A DNA stretch of 64,000 nucleotides, taken from positions 7,612 through 71,611 of the forward strand of contig NZ_CP084993.1 of assembly GCF_044793635.1 (NCBI RefSeq), read 5' to 3'. Source of the DNA: Virgibacillus_F necropolis_A. Its GTDB lineage: Bacteria; Bacillota; Bacilli; Bacillales; Amphibacillaceae. Below the pieces are notes generated by a model, which did not search any database, was not told the DNA's origin, and saw only the letters and a list, made by a program, of their open reading frames with translations. Of this stretch, positions 38,790 to 47,150 are shown one piece after another. How positions within the stretch are numbered: the stretch's first letter is position 1; the number at the start of each line of letters is the position of its first letter. Position numbers and translations under genes: made by a program.

Positions 38790-40925
38790 ATGAAGAAAAG
38801 GAAATTAAAAAAGGGCTCATGGCAAAAGATTGTTGCTACAGCTTTACTCACATGTATAGTGGTTTACTCTATTTCTGGCTTGCTATACGGTTTGTTGGAA
38901 AAAATAAATTTAAGAGATGCTTTATTAAATTATGAGTCGGTCTTTCAATTTCTTCAAACAACATCACCCGAATATTTATTGGTGATTGTAGCAATTTCTG
39001 GACTGTTTATAGGTTGGTTTTTAAAACATATAGATATATTTGAAAAAACATACGAAGATGCTTCTGAACACGGGGTTCATGGTTCAGGGAGAATGGCAAA
39101 ACCAATTGATTATATTAATAAAGAGATTACTGCTAAACGGAAATATACAAAGTATGACAATAACGATAAAAAGGTAGCTTTAGGAACAGAAGAAGGAATT
39201 ATTCTAGCCAGGGAAGAAAATAAGAAAAACCTGATTACAATTCCTGAAGATACATCGGCTGATAATAAAAATGTATTAGTTATTGGTTCTTCTGGTTCTT
39301 CAAAAGGGCAAGGGTATGTAATACCCAACCTAATTAATATAAGAAATGAAACTATGATAGTGACTGACCCAAAAGGGGAACTTTTCAATTTAACTTCTCA
39401 ATTAAAAAGAGATCAAGGTTATGACGTGTATCAAATTGATTTTGTTGATTTTGAACAGAGTCAATATAATATTTTGGATTATGTTAATAGTGATCAGGAC
39501 GCGCAGAGCGTATCAATGACGATAGCCAAAAATGCAACTGAAAAGCCAGAAATAGACTTTTTTGGGGAACGTGCTCAAAAAATACTTTTTGGATTGATTG
39601 TATATTGTAAAAGTGTAAATAAACAAGCGAATATGAATGATGTAATTCATGTCTATAACGAATATGTTAGTCCAAGTCAAGAAATGTATCATTACTTTGT
39701 TGATGAAGTTGTTGGAAAAGATAACGATGCTTATTCAACTTTAAAAGGAACAACCTCCCTTGAAGGGCCAACACGTGCAAGTGTTTTATCAAACTTTGAT
39801 TCTTCCATATCTAGTTTTCGAATTACTAAGGTGAATCAAATGACTAGAAAAAGTGATTTTAACTTTTATGACTTCCAAAAACAAAAAAGCATCCTATATG
39901 TCAAAATACCAATGCGGAAGAATCCCTTCCAGGCGATTACAGCTACATTTTTTGATCAACTTATAGATACCTTTTATTCTATTGCTGACAAGCAAGATGA
40001 TGACACTTTACCAATTAAAACAACATTTCTACTGGATGAATTTGCGAATATCGGAAAACTGAACGGGTATGACGAAACATTAGCAACTTGTCGTGGTTTA
40101 GGATTATCAATGCAAACCATTATTCAAGATAATGCACAATTAGAAAAAAAATACGGTAAGGAAGGCGCGAGAACTATAATAAGCAACCATGCTACTCGCC
40201 TTTTTCTGAAAACAGGAGATCCCGAAACTGCAAAATATTTTGCCAGTCTAACTGAATCATCTACCGTTCGATTTGAAACAGGGGGAATGAGTCAAAGCGG
40301 CGGGATATTAAGTACTAAAAATAATCATAGTACGTCTGAAAATGAACAATATCAAAAAAAGGAATTAGTAAGTGCGGGGAAGTTAACCAATTTAGAGGAT
40401 GATGAATGTTATATCTTTTCAACTTCTGCAAGCCCATTAAAAGCAAAAAAAGCGTTTCAATTTATTATTTACAATGGGTTTTTAACGGACAAAAATAGAA
40501 AACCTTGTTACAGGAACAATAGGGAAGAATATATTAAGGTTTTTAATTTAAAACCTTTTGTTCCTCAACAAAAAGAAGAACCAGAAGAACCTTTCAAGGA
40601 AGCAAAAGATTTAATACCAAAGCCCCCTAAAGAAGAAGACATCATCCTTCAAGATGATGAATTAACACAAGAAGAATTAGACCTAATGAATACTGATGCA
40701 TCAGCACAAAACGGTGACAAGCAAACTATTTCAATTGAAGGAGATGATGTGGAAGAAACACTTCAAGGACTTGAAAATGATTTGTATGAGCTAGAAGAAG
40801 TTGAAGGAACGATTGATCAAGATACGATTAATGATGCAGCAGAACAATTTAACTTAGAAAATGAAGAAGAAACATACGAAGAGAAAGAAGATGATAAAGT
40901 TAAAGATGAACTACCTATTTATTAA
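38790..40925 (+). CDS. virD4: VirD4/TraG-type coupling protein
   Basis: Protein of 711 residues. Two membrane segments (about 10-32 and 55-75) lead to the ATPase domain. The P-loop reads GSSGSSKG at 166-173, where the usual GK(S/T) is SKG; Walker B TTFLLDEFANIG (Asp416, Glu417) is standard. The C-terminus is very acidic (about 590-711). It links the relaxosome to the secretion channel and drives DNA through it. The ATG at 38790 is preferred over a TTG two codons earlier, given AAAGGATGG upstream. Confidence 0.92.
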   Translation: MKKRKLKKGSWQKIVATALLTCIVVYSISGLLYGLLEKINLRDALLNYESVFQFLQTTSPEYLLVIVAISGLFIGWFLKHIDIFEKTYEDASEHGVHGSGRMAKPIDYINKEITAKRKYTKYDNNDKKVALGTEEGIILAREENKKNLITIPEDTSADNKNVLVIGSSGSSKGQGYVIPNLINIRNETMIVTDPKGELFNLTSQLKRDQGYDVYQIDFVDFEQSQYNILDYVNSDQDAQSVSMTIAKNATEKPEIDFFGERAQKILFGLIVYCKSVNKQANMNDVIHVYNEYVSPSQEMYHYFVDEVVGKDNDAYSTLKGTTSLEGPTRASVLSNFDSSISSFRITKVNQMTRKSDFNFYDFQKQKSILYVKIPMRKNPFQAITATFFDQLIDTFYSIADKQDDDTLPIKTTFLLDEFANIGKLNGYDETLATCRGLGLSMQTIIQDNAQLEKKYGKEGARTIISNHATRLFLKTGDPETAKYFASLTESSTVRFETGGMSQSGGILSTKNNHSTSENEQYQKKELVSAGKLTNLEDDECYIFSTSASPLKAKKAFQFIIYNGFLTDKNRKPCYRNNREEYIKVFNLKPFVPQQKEEPEEPFKEAKDLIPKPPKEEDIILQDDELTQEELDLMNTDASAQNGDKQTISIEGDDVEETLQGLENDLYELEEVEGTIDQDTINDAAEQFNLENEEETYEEKEDDKVKDELPIY

Positions 40926-40929
40926 AAAG

Positions 40930-40968
40930 AAAGAATCTATAAAACGTTTGCTGGATGATCAAAGCTAA
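40930..40968 (+). pseudogene. 3' fragment of a gene like 11840-12466
   Basis: Thirteen codons (KESIKRLLDDQS and stop) match the end of the protein at 11840-12466, and the following 25 bases are also alike. No other part of the gene is present. It follows the VirD4 stop within a few bases and marks a recombination joint. Confidence 0.65.
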
Positions 40969-41049
40969 ATAACCATAATTTTTGGAATCAAAGGTGTGAT
41001 AGTTGGAGTCGAAAATGTGATAGTTCAGTAAAGAGGCTACCTTAGTGAT

Positions 41050-41080
41050 CTTCCGCAAACGGGCCATATTGCGGAATAAC
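41050..41080 (+). repeat. Dispersed repeat, copy 5
   Basis: CTTCCGCAAACGGGCC, spacer, GCGGAATAAC. GGCTACC at 41036 matches the prefix of the copies at 6411 and 42967. Confidence 0.6.
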
Positions 41081-41121
41081 TCCTTATAAAGGATTGAGTA
41101 AATATCAAATAATTATTATTG

Positions 41122-41161
41122 AGTAAACAGGCATTAGTATTTAATGATTATCCTGTTTACT
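41122..41161. repeat. 10-bp inverted repeat
   Basis: AGTAAACAGG / CCTGTTTACT with a 20-base spacer, in the non-coding stretch 40969-41394. Confidence 0.5.
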
Positions 41162-41265
41162 AAGTTTAAATTTTTTTATTGCATTATGAATTGTAGTTGT
41201 GGAAACCGAAACCATATACGTAAAACGCCAAACTTTTTATGTAAATCAATCCTAAAGCCGCTTGG

Positions 41266-41305
41266 AAGGAACCCATTTTGATTAATTTCAAAATGGGTTT
41301 CTTCC
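41266..41305. terminator. Hairpin in non-coding region before the ArsR gene
   Basis: ACCCATTTTG / CAAAATGGGT, 10 pairs, extended by GGAA/TTCC. It would insulate the array from upstream reading. Confidence 0.6.
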
Positions 41306-41394
41306 TATTTGGATAAAGAAAAGAGTTAAAAGGTGTATTGATTTAATACTACAAAAATTACTTGAAAATTAATTAGTATTTGGGTAAAATAGCT

Positions 41395-41415
41395 TATATT
41401 CAAATATTGAATATA
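41395..41415. promoter_or_regulatory. Palindromic operator before the ArsR-type gene
   Basis: Perfect TATATTCAA-ATA-TTGAATATA palindrome 20 bases before the start codon. ArsR-family sites have this ATTCAA...TTGAAT form. A similar palindrome stands before the other ArsR-type gene at 51508. Confidence 0.7.
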
Positions 41416-41435
41416 TGCATGTAGGGAGGTGTACC

Positions 41436-42569
41436 ATGAAAAGGGACTTTTTTGTATCTACTTACCCATCACCAAATTTACAAATGGAACAGTCACTGGG
41501 TGTTAACCTTCTGACCAATATTCAACTAACTGATTACTTTTTGAACAGTTCCCCCCATTCATCAGGGTGGTTAAATTATTTTTCCAACCAACTGCCAAAA
41601 AATATTATAGAGGATTTATACCTCCTAAGAACTGTTTTTGCTCACGCTGTTATTCTTCGGGAATTTTACATTAAAAAGCATGATAATTTGAATGAGGATT
41701 GGGAGCAGTTTATCACCTGGTGGAAGGTGATGCCTGAAGAGCAAGTGTTAGATCTTCTTATATACGGAATCAGGGAAAACATGGACTATTATTATCAGTT
41801 TCTACCTCGTGTTCCTCTGGTGGAGGATACTATGGAGAATGTTAGCTTAGAAGTGGAAGAGTTAAAGAAGCCCGTGAATCGACGCAGGGCCATTAAAGCA
41901 GTTTTGCTAAGCTGGGCAGGGAAGGATATAGAGGAATCTCTCACCTTTTATGACGACCTGAAGCTTGTTAAAGAAAAAATCATTCACCTAATTGAGGGAT
42001 TTTGGTTATCCGGCTTTAAACAGCTTTGGGAAAAGGAAGATAAACGTTTAGGTGAATGGCAGCGGAAAAATAATCATCTTATATCCAAGGCGTATCGGAC
42101 AAATGATGAAGCTCTTATGGAAGTAACTAGACTTTCTCCTGATACGAATGAACTCAATAATATAAAGCGGGCAAAAAGCGTGACATTTATACCTGTATTT
42201 AATTTAGATCGACTATTGATTCTTTTCAGTGTCGACCAACACATGTACGTTATGTTTGAACCTGCAGAAGATAGTTTGGAAAAACAAACGAAAGAACCAG
42301 ATTTCACGGCAGTTTCACCGGCATTCGAGGGGATGGGAGATAAAACACGTGTTCAAATCATTGGATTGTTAGCTGAAAACGGGGAAATGTTTGCACAGCA
42401 AATTGTAATGAAACTGGACATGAAGCAAAGTACGATATCGCGTCATCTGAACCAATTAAACAAATCAGGACTCGTGTCATTCCGTAGAGTAGGGAACACA
42501 AAATACTTCTCAATCAATACTGATAAGATCAAAAAAGTAATCGATGTGCTAGAGATATTCTTACAATAA
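41436..42569 (+). CDS. ArsR-type regulator with large N-terminal domain (377 aa)
   Basis: The last 90 residues are an ArsR winged helix-turn-helix (FEGMGDKTRVQIIGLLAENG, then QSTISRHLNQLNKSGLVSFR). The first 280 residues form a large domain of the kind also found in the second ArsR-type protein of this window (51551), probably a sensor. It likely represses itself through the palindrome just upstream. The ATG at 41436 follows GGGAGGTG; an in-frame ATG at 41415 overlaps the palindrome and has no ribosome binding site. The VOC-family gene follows after 15 bases and is probably co-transcribed. Confidence 0.82.
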   Translation: MKRDFFVSTYPSPNLQMEQSLGVNLLTNIQLTDYFLNSSPHSSGWLNYFSNQLPKNIIEDLYLLRTVFAHAVILREFYIKKHDNLNEDWEQFITWWKVMPEEQVLDLLIYGIRENMDYYYQFLPRVPLVEDTMENVSLEVEELKKPVNRRRAIKAVLLSWAGKDIEESLTFYDDLKLVKEKIIHLIEGFWLSGFKQLWEKEDKRLGEWQRKNNHLISKAYRTNDEALMEVTRLSPDTNELNNIKRAKSVTFIPVFNLDRLLILFSVDQHMYVMFEPAEDSLEKQTKEPDFTAVSPAFEGMGDKTRVQIIGLLAENGEMFAQQIVMKLDMKQSTISRHLNQLNKSGLVSFRRVGNTKYFSINTDKIKKVIDVLEIFLQ

Positions 42570-42584
42570 AAGGAGAGGAATCCA

Positions 42585-42959
42585 ATGGCAAATTTTCATA
42601 TTGAAAAAATCAATACAATTATTATTCCGATAAAAGATTTGGAGAGATCAATCGATTTTTATAAAAATGTATTAAACCTGACCGAAGATTTTGTAGAAAA
42701 TGGTATGGCTTATTTTTCTGTTGGGGAAGGTGACAATAAAATCAGCGTTATGCTGCATATTATTGATGAACCTCAACCGGTGGAAAAAGGAATTGTATTT
42801 GAATTAATGACTGATGATGTAGTGGCCGCTGTTGATTTCATCAAAAGTGCTGGTGGGGAAATCGTTCAGGAACCAGTAGACCGTGAGTGGGGAGTTAAAG
42901 AAGCAGTCATAGCTGATCCGGATGGTTATCGAATTTGGATTGTCCAACCAATATCATAA
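42585..42959 (+). CDS. VOC (glyoxalase/bleomycin-resistance) family protein
   Basis: A 124-residue protein with two beta-alpha-beta-beta-beta units of the VOC fold: IEKINTIIIPIKDLERSIDF, and VKEAVIADPDGYRIWIVQ at the end (metal ligand Glu/His positions only partly recognisable). Members bind or modify small molecules, including some antibiotics and thiol adducts. AAAGGAGAGGAATCCA precedes the ATG. It follows the ArsR-type gene, which may control it. Confidence 0.85.
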   Translation: MANFHIEKINTIIIPIKDLERSIDFYKNVLNLTEDFVENGMAYFSVGEGDNKISVMLHIIDEPQPVEKGIVFELMTDDVVAAVDFIKSAGGEIVQEPVDREWGVKEAVIADPDGYRIWIVQPIS

Positions 42960-42966
42960 AATTATT

Positions 42967-43010
42967 GGCTAACCTTATAATACGATTGAGCCATTATGTT
43001 GAATAATAAT
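42967..43010 (+). repeat. Dispersed repeat, degenerate copy
   Basis: GGCTAAC, ATAATACGA, GAGCC in place of GGGCC, and TTGAATAA; most like the copy at 6411. It begins 8 bases after the VOC gene. Confidence 0.45.
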
Positions 43011-43020
43011 TTATTCCGAA

Positions 43021-43551
43021 ATGATATTGTACAAAGAAAGGAGAATCTATCTGATACAAATTATGATAGCTAATGAAAGCCACGTTGAAGGAATTTCAAG
43101 TGTATGTATCAGGGGTTATTGGGCGACTTATGGAGAAACCCACTCAAAAGAGTGGATTGAAAGAGTTATTAGGGATTTTTATAATCACGAGAGAATATTA
43201 AGAGAAGTAACCGAATCAAATCGTGACTGGGGTGGATATTTTGCAGCTGTCGAAAACGGAAAAGTAGTTGGTGCTGCAGGTGGAGGAATGATAGATGAAG
43301 AGGTCGGAGAATTATTTGTAATATACGTTGACCCCGAAAGGAGAAATGAAGGCATTGGCTCTAAATTATTAGATGCTATTACGAAACAACAAAAAGAGGA
43401 GTATGGCGCCAAAAAGCAGTGGGTATCCGTACAAAAAGGAAATATGAAAGGAATTCCCTTTTACGAATCCAAAGGTTTCAAATTTCAATACGAAAATATC
43501 CCAAAAGAATATCCAACGTATATTAAACTGAGACATTCCAGAAAGATTTAA
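43021..43551 (+). CDS. GNAT-family N-acetyltransferase
   Basis: The GNAT acetyl-CoA motif is clear (YVDPERRNEGIGSKLLDAIT, about 106-125), preceded by GAAGGGMIDEEVGELFVIY. The substrate cannot be read from sequence. The start is uncertain: an ATG at 43021 has no ribosome binding site, AAAGGAGA at 43037 points to a CTG codon at 43051, and the next ATG is at 43063. Alignment with the family favours a start near 43051 (MIQIMIANESHVEGI). Stands alone; a dispersed repeat follows 14 bases after the stop. Confidence 0.82.
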   Translation: MILYKERRIYLIQIMIANESHVEGISSVCIRGYWATYGETHSKEWIERVIRDFYNHERILREVTESNRDWGGYFAAVENGKVVGAAGGGMIDEEVGELFVIYVDPERRNEGIGSKLLDAITKQQKEEYGAKKQWVSVQKGNMKGIPFYESKGFKFQYENIPKEYPTYIKLRHSRKI

Positions 43552-43564
43552 AATCATTTTCTTG

Positions 43565-43595
43565 TTCAACTAAAGGGCGCTTATCGCGAATAAGG
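43565..43595 (+). repeat. Dispersed GGGCGC-type repeat, copy 6
   Basis: TTCAACTAAAGGGCGC, spacer, GCGAATAAGG, directly behind the GNAT gene. Confidence 0.65.
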
Positions 43596-43714
43596 TAAGT
43601 TCCTTTTTTTATAGGAAAGATTGAGTTTATTCCTTGAATTTGAAATAATTAGTATTAAGTTAAGCGTCCATTTTGTTTAACAAAAATTACTGATTTAAGG
43701 GGGGATATATAATC

Positions 43715-43978
43715 TTGAACAAAAGAACAAAGAATGTATTAGGTTTCTTATCAATATTGAGCGTGATAATAAGTGTCATCTTTTTCTTTATAACAAGGGG
43801 GCCTAATGCGAATTTGACATTAATCATTAGTGTGTTTACGTTTCTTTCCGTACTTGGAATTATTTTTGCGATATTATCTAAAAAACTGTGGTTTGTTATA
43901 ACAGGAATAATTTTGAATGGTGGAGTGTTAGTTGTCGCTTATTTTCTTTTGCTTGCAGTAGGAATTAGTGAACCGTAA
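43715..43978 (+). CDS. Small membrane protein (87 aa)
   Basis: Three hydrophobic segments (about 10-27, 34-54 and 58-82) in 87 residues; no recognised family. The TTG start at 43715 lies 11 bases after AAGGGGGG. Dispersed repeats lie before and directly behind it (7 bases after the stop). Confidence 0.65.
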   Translation: MNKRTKNVLGFLSILSVIISVIFFFITRGPNANLTLIISVFTFLSVLGIIFAILSKKLWFVITGIILNGGVLVVAYFLLLAVGISEP

Positions 43979-43984
43979 AAAATT

Positions 43985-44018
43985 ATTCCTGAATCGGGCG
44001 CTAATCTTTAATAAAGGG
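43985..44018 (+). repeat. Dispersed GGGCGC-type repeat, copy 7
   Basis: ATTCCTGAATCGGGCGC, spacer, TTTAATAAAGG; its right end supplies part of the ribosome binding region of the next gene (AAAGGGGT). Confidence 0.65.
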
Positions 44019-44027
44019 GTAGAATAA

Positions 44028-44462
44028 ATGGAGATTATTAAAGGTGAACGAAGTTTTGATTTGGATGAATTTTTAAAGAAACCGTTATTTGCTCATTTGT
44101 CGACGGCTTCTCCCGAAGGGCCAAGGGAATCACCGGTGTGGTTTATTTGGGAAGATAAATTCCTTTGGGTTATAGGAACGCCTGGAGATACCTTTCCACT
44201 CAGAATAGGCAAAAATCCAAATTGTGCTATCGGTATTGTAGATTTTAATCCTACTACAGGTAAGGTATTACACGCAGGATTCAGAGGAAAAGCAACGGTA
44301 GAACAATTTAATTTTGACTTAGCAAAACGGTTATTTACAAAATATTTGGGTCCAAAGGAAAATAACTGGGATCCTAGATTTAAAAACCAAGATCCTCAAA
44401 ATGTGTTCATTCGCTTTGAACCTGAAACTGTAGTTGTTAGAGATCAATCATATACCGCTTAA
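44028..44462 (+). CDS. Pyridoxamine 5'-phosphate oxidase-like FMN-binding protein
   Basis: A 144-residue protein with the split-barrel flavin fold: LFAHLSTASPEGPRESPVWF at the start (the phosphate-binding region) and RIGKNPNCAIGIVDF, then HAGFRGKATVE. Members reduce or bind FMN/F420-type cofactors, and many are stress or detoxification proteins. AAAGGGGTAGAATAA precedes the ATG. Stands alone in the repeat-punctuated array. Confidence 0.82.
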   Translation: MEIIKGERSFDLDEFLKKPLFAHLSTASPEGPRESPVWFIWEDKFLWVIGTPGDTFPLRIGKNPNCAIGIVDFNPTTGKVLHAGFRGKATVEQFNFDLAKRLFTKYLGPKENNWDPRFKNQDPQNVFIRFEPETVVVRDQSYTA

Positions 44463-44539
44463 TTGCTTAAATGACTGTTCAATATCGAGTAATGGTACTT
44501 TTTCTTAATTGATTTTGATAACTATGTAACTCACTACAG

Positions 44540-45106
44540 ATGGAGGTGGATTTAATCGAGTCAAATAATGTTATTCTCTCAAATGAAAGGTTATTATTAA
44601 GGGAATTCAATGAAAACGATTGGATTGACGTTCATAAATATGCATCACAAGATAAAGTTTCACAATATCAACCTTGGGGACCTAATACTGAAAAAGATAC
44701 AAAGGACTTTATTCATAAAGCGATGAATGCTGCGGCTGAGGAACCAAGGTTAAGATATGTACTTGCAATAGTTCATAAAGATGATAATAGAATGATCGGG
44801 GCTGGAGAGTTCAATATCAGAGATTTTACCAATAAAAGCGGAGAAATCGGTTATATTGTTAATCCAGAATATTGGGGAAAGGGAATAGCAACATCCGTCG
44901 CTAAACTGCTTATTGACTTTGGTTTTAGAGAATTAAACCTCCATCGAATATATGCAACTTGTGACACTAGAAATATTGGGTCATTAATGGTTTTAGAAAG
45001 AGCTGGGATGACCCGGGAAGGGAAAATACGTGAGGACCTACTGATAAAAGATGGTTGGAGAAGTTCTTTACTATATAGTGTTTTGGAGTATGAATGGAAC
45101 AAATAA
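44540..45106 (+). CDS. RimJ/RimL-type GNAT acetyltransferase
   Basis: A 188-residue protein matching the RimJ/RimL group: RLLLREFNENDWIDVHKYAS at the N-terminus, YIVNPEYWGKGIATSVAKLL (acetyl-CoA site, about 112-131) and RIYATCDTRNIGSLMVLERAG. These acetylate N-terminal or antibiotic amino groups; the substrate here is unknown. The ATG at 44540 overlaps GGAGGTGG, so translation may actually begin a few codons later at a non-standard codon (near 44555). A dispersed repeat follows 14 bases after the stop. Confidence 0.85.
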   Translation: MEVDLIESNNVILSNERLLLREFNENDWIDVHKYASQDKVSQYQPWGPNTEKDTKDFIHKAMNAAAEEPRLRYVLAIVHKDDNRMIGAGEFNIRDFTNKSGEIGYIVNPEYWGKGIATSVAKLLIDFGFRELNLHRIYATCDTRNIGSLMVLERAGMTREGKIREDLLIKDGWRSSLLYSVLEYEWNK

Positions 45107-45120
45107 ATATTATAAAGGTT

Positions 45121-45161
45121 CTTCCATCATCGGGCGCATATCAGGAATAAGGTTTGTGCCC
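45121..45161 (+). repeat. Dispersed GGGCGC-type repeat, copy 8
   Basis: CTTCCATCATCGGGCGCA, spacer, GGAATAAGG and TGTGCCC, which can pair with GGGCGCA. Confidence 0.7.
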
Positions 45162-45229
45162 CTCCTGGATCAAATTGCTAAGATGAATTATTTGTTAATG
45201 ATAATATATTCCGTATAGGGGTTGAAAAA

Positions 45230-45670
45230 TTGAAATTCAAACCGAAAAAAAGTTTGTTTCATTTTATTATGAACTACATTGTGATGGCATCCCTAATAAC
45301 GGCTATATTGGCAATTTTATTTGTACCAACTAATGATGGTTCTTCAATTATATTAAAAGGGTTCGTTGCAATCTTATTGTTAGTTGCTAGTATATACATA
45401 GGCTGGGTTTGGTGGGGAGCATATTATTCAATTGTAGATGATATTTTATTTATTTCTTTTGGGCCACATAAAATTAAGGTTCCCATAAGTGACATTGTAT
45501 CAATTAAATATACAAAAGGGATTCTTGCCAGTGCCGCCTTTTCTTTTGAAAAGTATGAAATTACTTATGGAAAATTAACCACTAACGTTGCAATGGTCTC
45601 ACCCAAAAACAAAGATACTTTTATTTCCTATTTACAAAGGCAAAACCCTGATATTCATATAAATGATTAA
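45230..45670 (+). CDS. Bacterial PH-domain (bPH-type) membrane protein (146 aa)
   Basis: Two membrane segments (about 12-30 and 43-63) followed by a bacterial PH-type domain (YYSIVDDILFISFGPHKIKV, then ISDIVSIKYTKG), as in YyaB-like proteins. Function of the family is unknown. TTG start at 45230 after GGGGTTGAAAAA. Stands alone; a dispersed repeat follows. Confidence 0.7.
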   Translation: MKFKPKKSLFHFIMNYIVMASLITAILAILFVPTNDGSSIILKGFVAILLLVASIYIGWVWWGAYYSIVDDILFISFGPHKIKVPISDIVSIKYTKGILASAAFSFEKYEITYGKLTTNVAMVSPKNKDTFISYLQRQNPDIHIND

Positions 45671-45737
45671 TGTCAGTCAAGATGGTGGATGGGAGAGCTT
45701 TACAGTTATTTCAAATACCGGTTAATAGCTCAGGTTA

Positions 45738-45778
45738 TTCCATAAAAGGGCGCTTTTCTGTAATAAAGATAGGCGCCC
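45738..45778 (+). repeat. Dispersed GGGCGC-type repeat, copy 9
   Basis: TTCCATAAAAGGGCGC, spacer, GTAATAAAG and GGCGCCC; GGGCGC and GCGCCC can pair. Confidence 0.7.
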
Positions 45779-45850
45779 GTATTGTACATAAAGGCCAGGT
45801 TATAGAAGATTAAATTTGGTATCTAGCTTTATTTGATATGGGGTGAATTT

Positions 45851-46960
45851 ATGAACAGTGATGATAATAAAGACAATAGTTTTTGGGCTAAATTCACAAG
45901 TGAGTTAGCAATCGGACTTGATGAAATGTATAAAAAACGTCAAGCATATTTGGATGAATACTATCCAAATGATATACCAAATAATGTATGTAATCATGCT
46001 TTTATACAAGGAATCAAGTTTGAAAATAGTTATAAACCTAATGTACATGACTTTGTTCCATTAATGAAATGTGATGATGAAGAACTATTTTTATGGACAC
46101 ATACTAAGGATTCTTATACCGCATTAGTATCAAGAGTCTCAAAGAATGTAAAGGACAGAAATTTTTGGAAGAACATTGGAACAGTAATACAACTAGCATA
46201 CTCTTACTCAAGAGAATTTGAGCACACTTTGGAATTGGAGTATAGGTGGTGTTACTATTTTGATTCGAATAAACTAATATCAGAGCAAGAAATATATGAT
46301 TGTGATGACGCTGAAAGATATAGTTTACTGAATGGTACTATTTTAAAGCTCAATGATTTATATTTAATTTCTCCAATCATAGAATTGCTTTTACGTGACG
46401 ATAAAGCATTTACTGCTGTGAGTACCTTTTATGCATCCATGAATTCACATTATTGTTGTTTAATGTGTGAGCTAGGTCGTTATCCCTATAAAAAGCATCT
46501 AAGTCATGAACCGGAATTTTGGGAGCAAGCAAATTTAATATCTGATTATGAGGCAGCAATTGTACAAGCTTGTAGATGCGTTGAAGCATTGATAGGAAAA
46601 CCGCCTAAAAAGGAAAATAGAAACCGTCTTTTAGAGCATAAACAAAAATGGATTAATCAAATCGGTATAAATCCTGATGATACATTCCCAAAAAGTGAAA
46701 CTACTTATATCGATTTCTATTATAACCTATTTGCGCTCAGGAACGACGCTGCACATAGTTATGGAACCATACCCTTTGAGCTCGAAAGGAAACAAACTGT
46801 AAATGCGCAATGCTTTGCTTCGTTAATACTCGATGGGTATGTCACAAAGAATGTTTTATTAGAAGAAATAGTTATAGGGAAACTTAATATAAATCAGAAA
46901 CTAATAGAGAAAGTTGATGAAACAATGAGTACCCCTAAAACGTACCAAGTAGATGAGTAA
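45851..46960 (+). CDS. Hypothetical protein with C-terminal HEPN-like motif (369 aa)
   Basis: I do not recognise the whole protein. The C-terminal part (about 245-340) is helical and contains FALRNDAAHSYG, an R-x4-H motif (Arg297, His302) of the HEPN type found in many RNA-cleaving toxin and abortive-infection proteins and also in inactive scaffolds. VQACRCVEALIG precedes it, in the right place for the first HEPN helix. ATGGGGTGAATTT precedes the ATG at 45851. No antitoxin or nucleotidyltransferase partner lies next to it. A defence role is possible but not shown. Confidence 0.5.
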   Translation: MNSDDNKDNSFWAKFTSELAIGLDEMYKKRQAYLDEYYPNDIPNNVCNHAFIQGIKFENSYKPNVHDFVPLMKCDDEELFLWTHTKDSYTALVSRVSKNVKDRNFWKNIGTVIQLAYSYSREFEHTLELEYRWCYYFDSNKLISEQEIYDCDDAERYSLLNGTILKLNDLYLISPIIELLLRDDKAFTAVSTFYASMNSHYCCLMCELGRYPYKKHLSHEPEFWEQANLISDYEAAIVQACRCVEALIGKPPKKENRNRLLEHKQKWINQIGINPDDTFPKSETTYIDFYYNLFALRNDAAHSYGTIPFELERKQTVNAQCFASLILDGYVTKNVLLEEIVIGKLNINQKLIEKVDETMSTPKTYQVDE

Positions 46961-46986
46961 CATTTAGGTTTATGTATAGGTTAGTG

Positions 46987-47025
46987 TTCTTTAATCGGGC
47001 GCGATTTTGTAATAAAGATTGCACC
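46987..47025 (+). repeat. Dispersed GGGCGC-type repeat, copy 10
   Basis: TTCTTTAATCGGGCGC, spacer, GTAATAAAG, then TTGCACC; 26 bases after the HEPN-like gene. Confidence 0.65.
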
Positions 47026-47104
47026 AATCTACAAAGAGTTATCCTTGAAAAGTAAAATAATGCCTTAAAGGCATCCCCGTTCTTTTGATAGATAGTAGGA
47101 ATGA

Positions 47105-47126
47105 AGTTATTCAATTTTGAATAACT
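47105..47126. promoter_or_regulatory. Palindrome upstream of the ParB-like gene
   Basis: AGTTATTCAA-TT-TTGAATAACT, perfect 10-bp arms, 25 bases before the start codon; a likely operator or leader hairpin. Confidence 0.55.
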
Positions 47127-47150
47127 ATTTAATGGAACAGGGGGGCTTTT

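Noticed and set aside
44540..44560. Firm use of non-AUG starts as a genetic-code peculiarity
   Set aside because: Only three genes are affected and each has an alternative explanation (poorly placed ATG, sequencing error); other genes use ATG, GTG or TTG normally.
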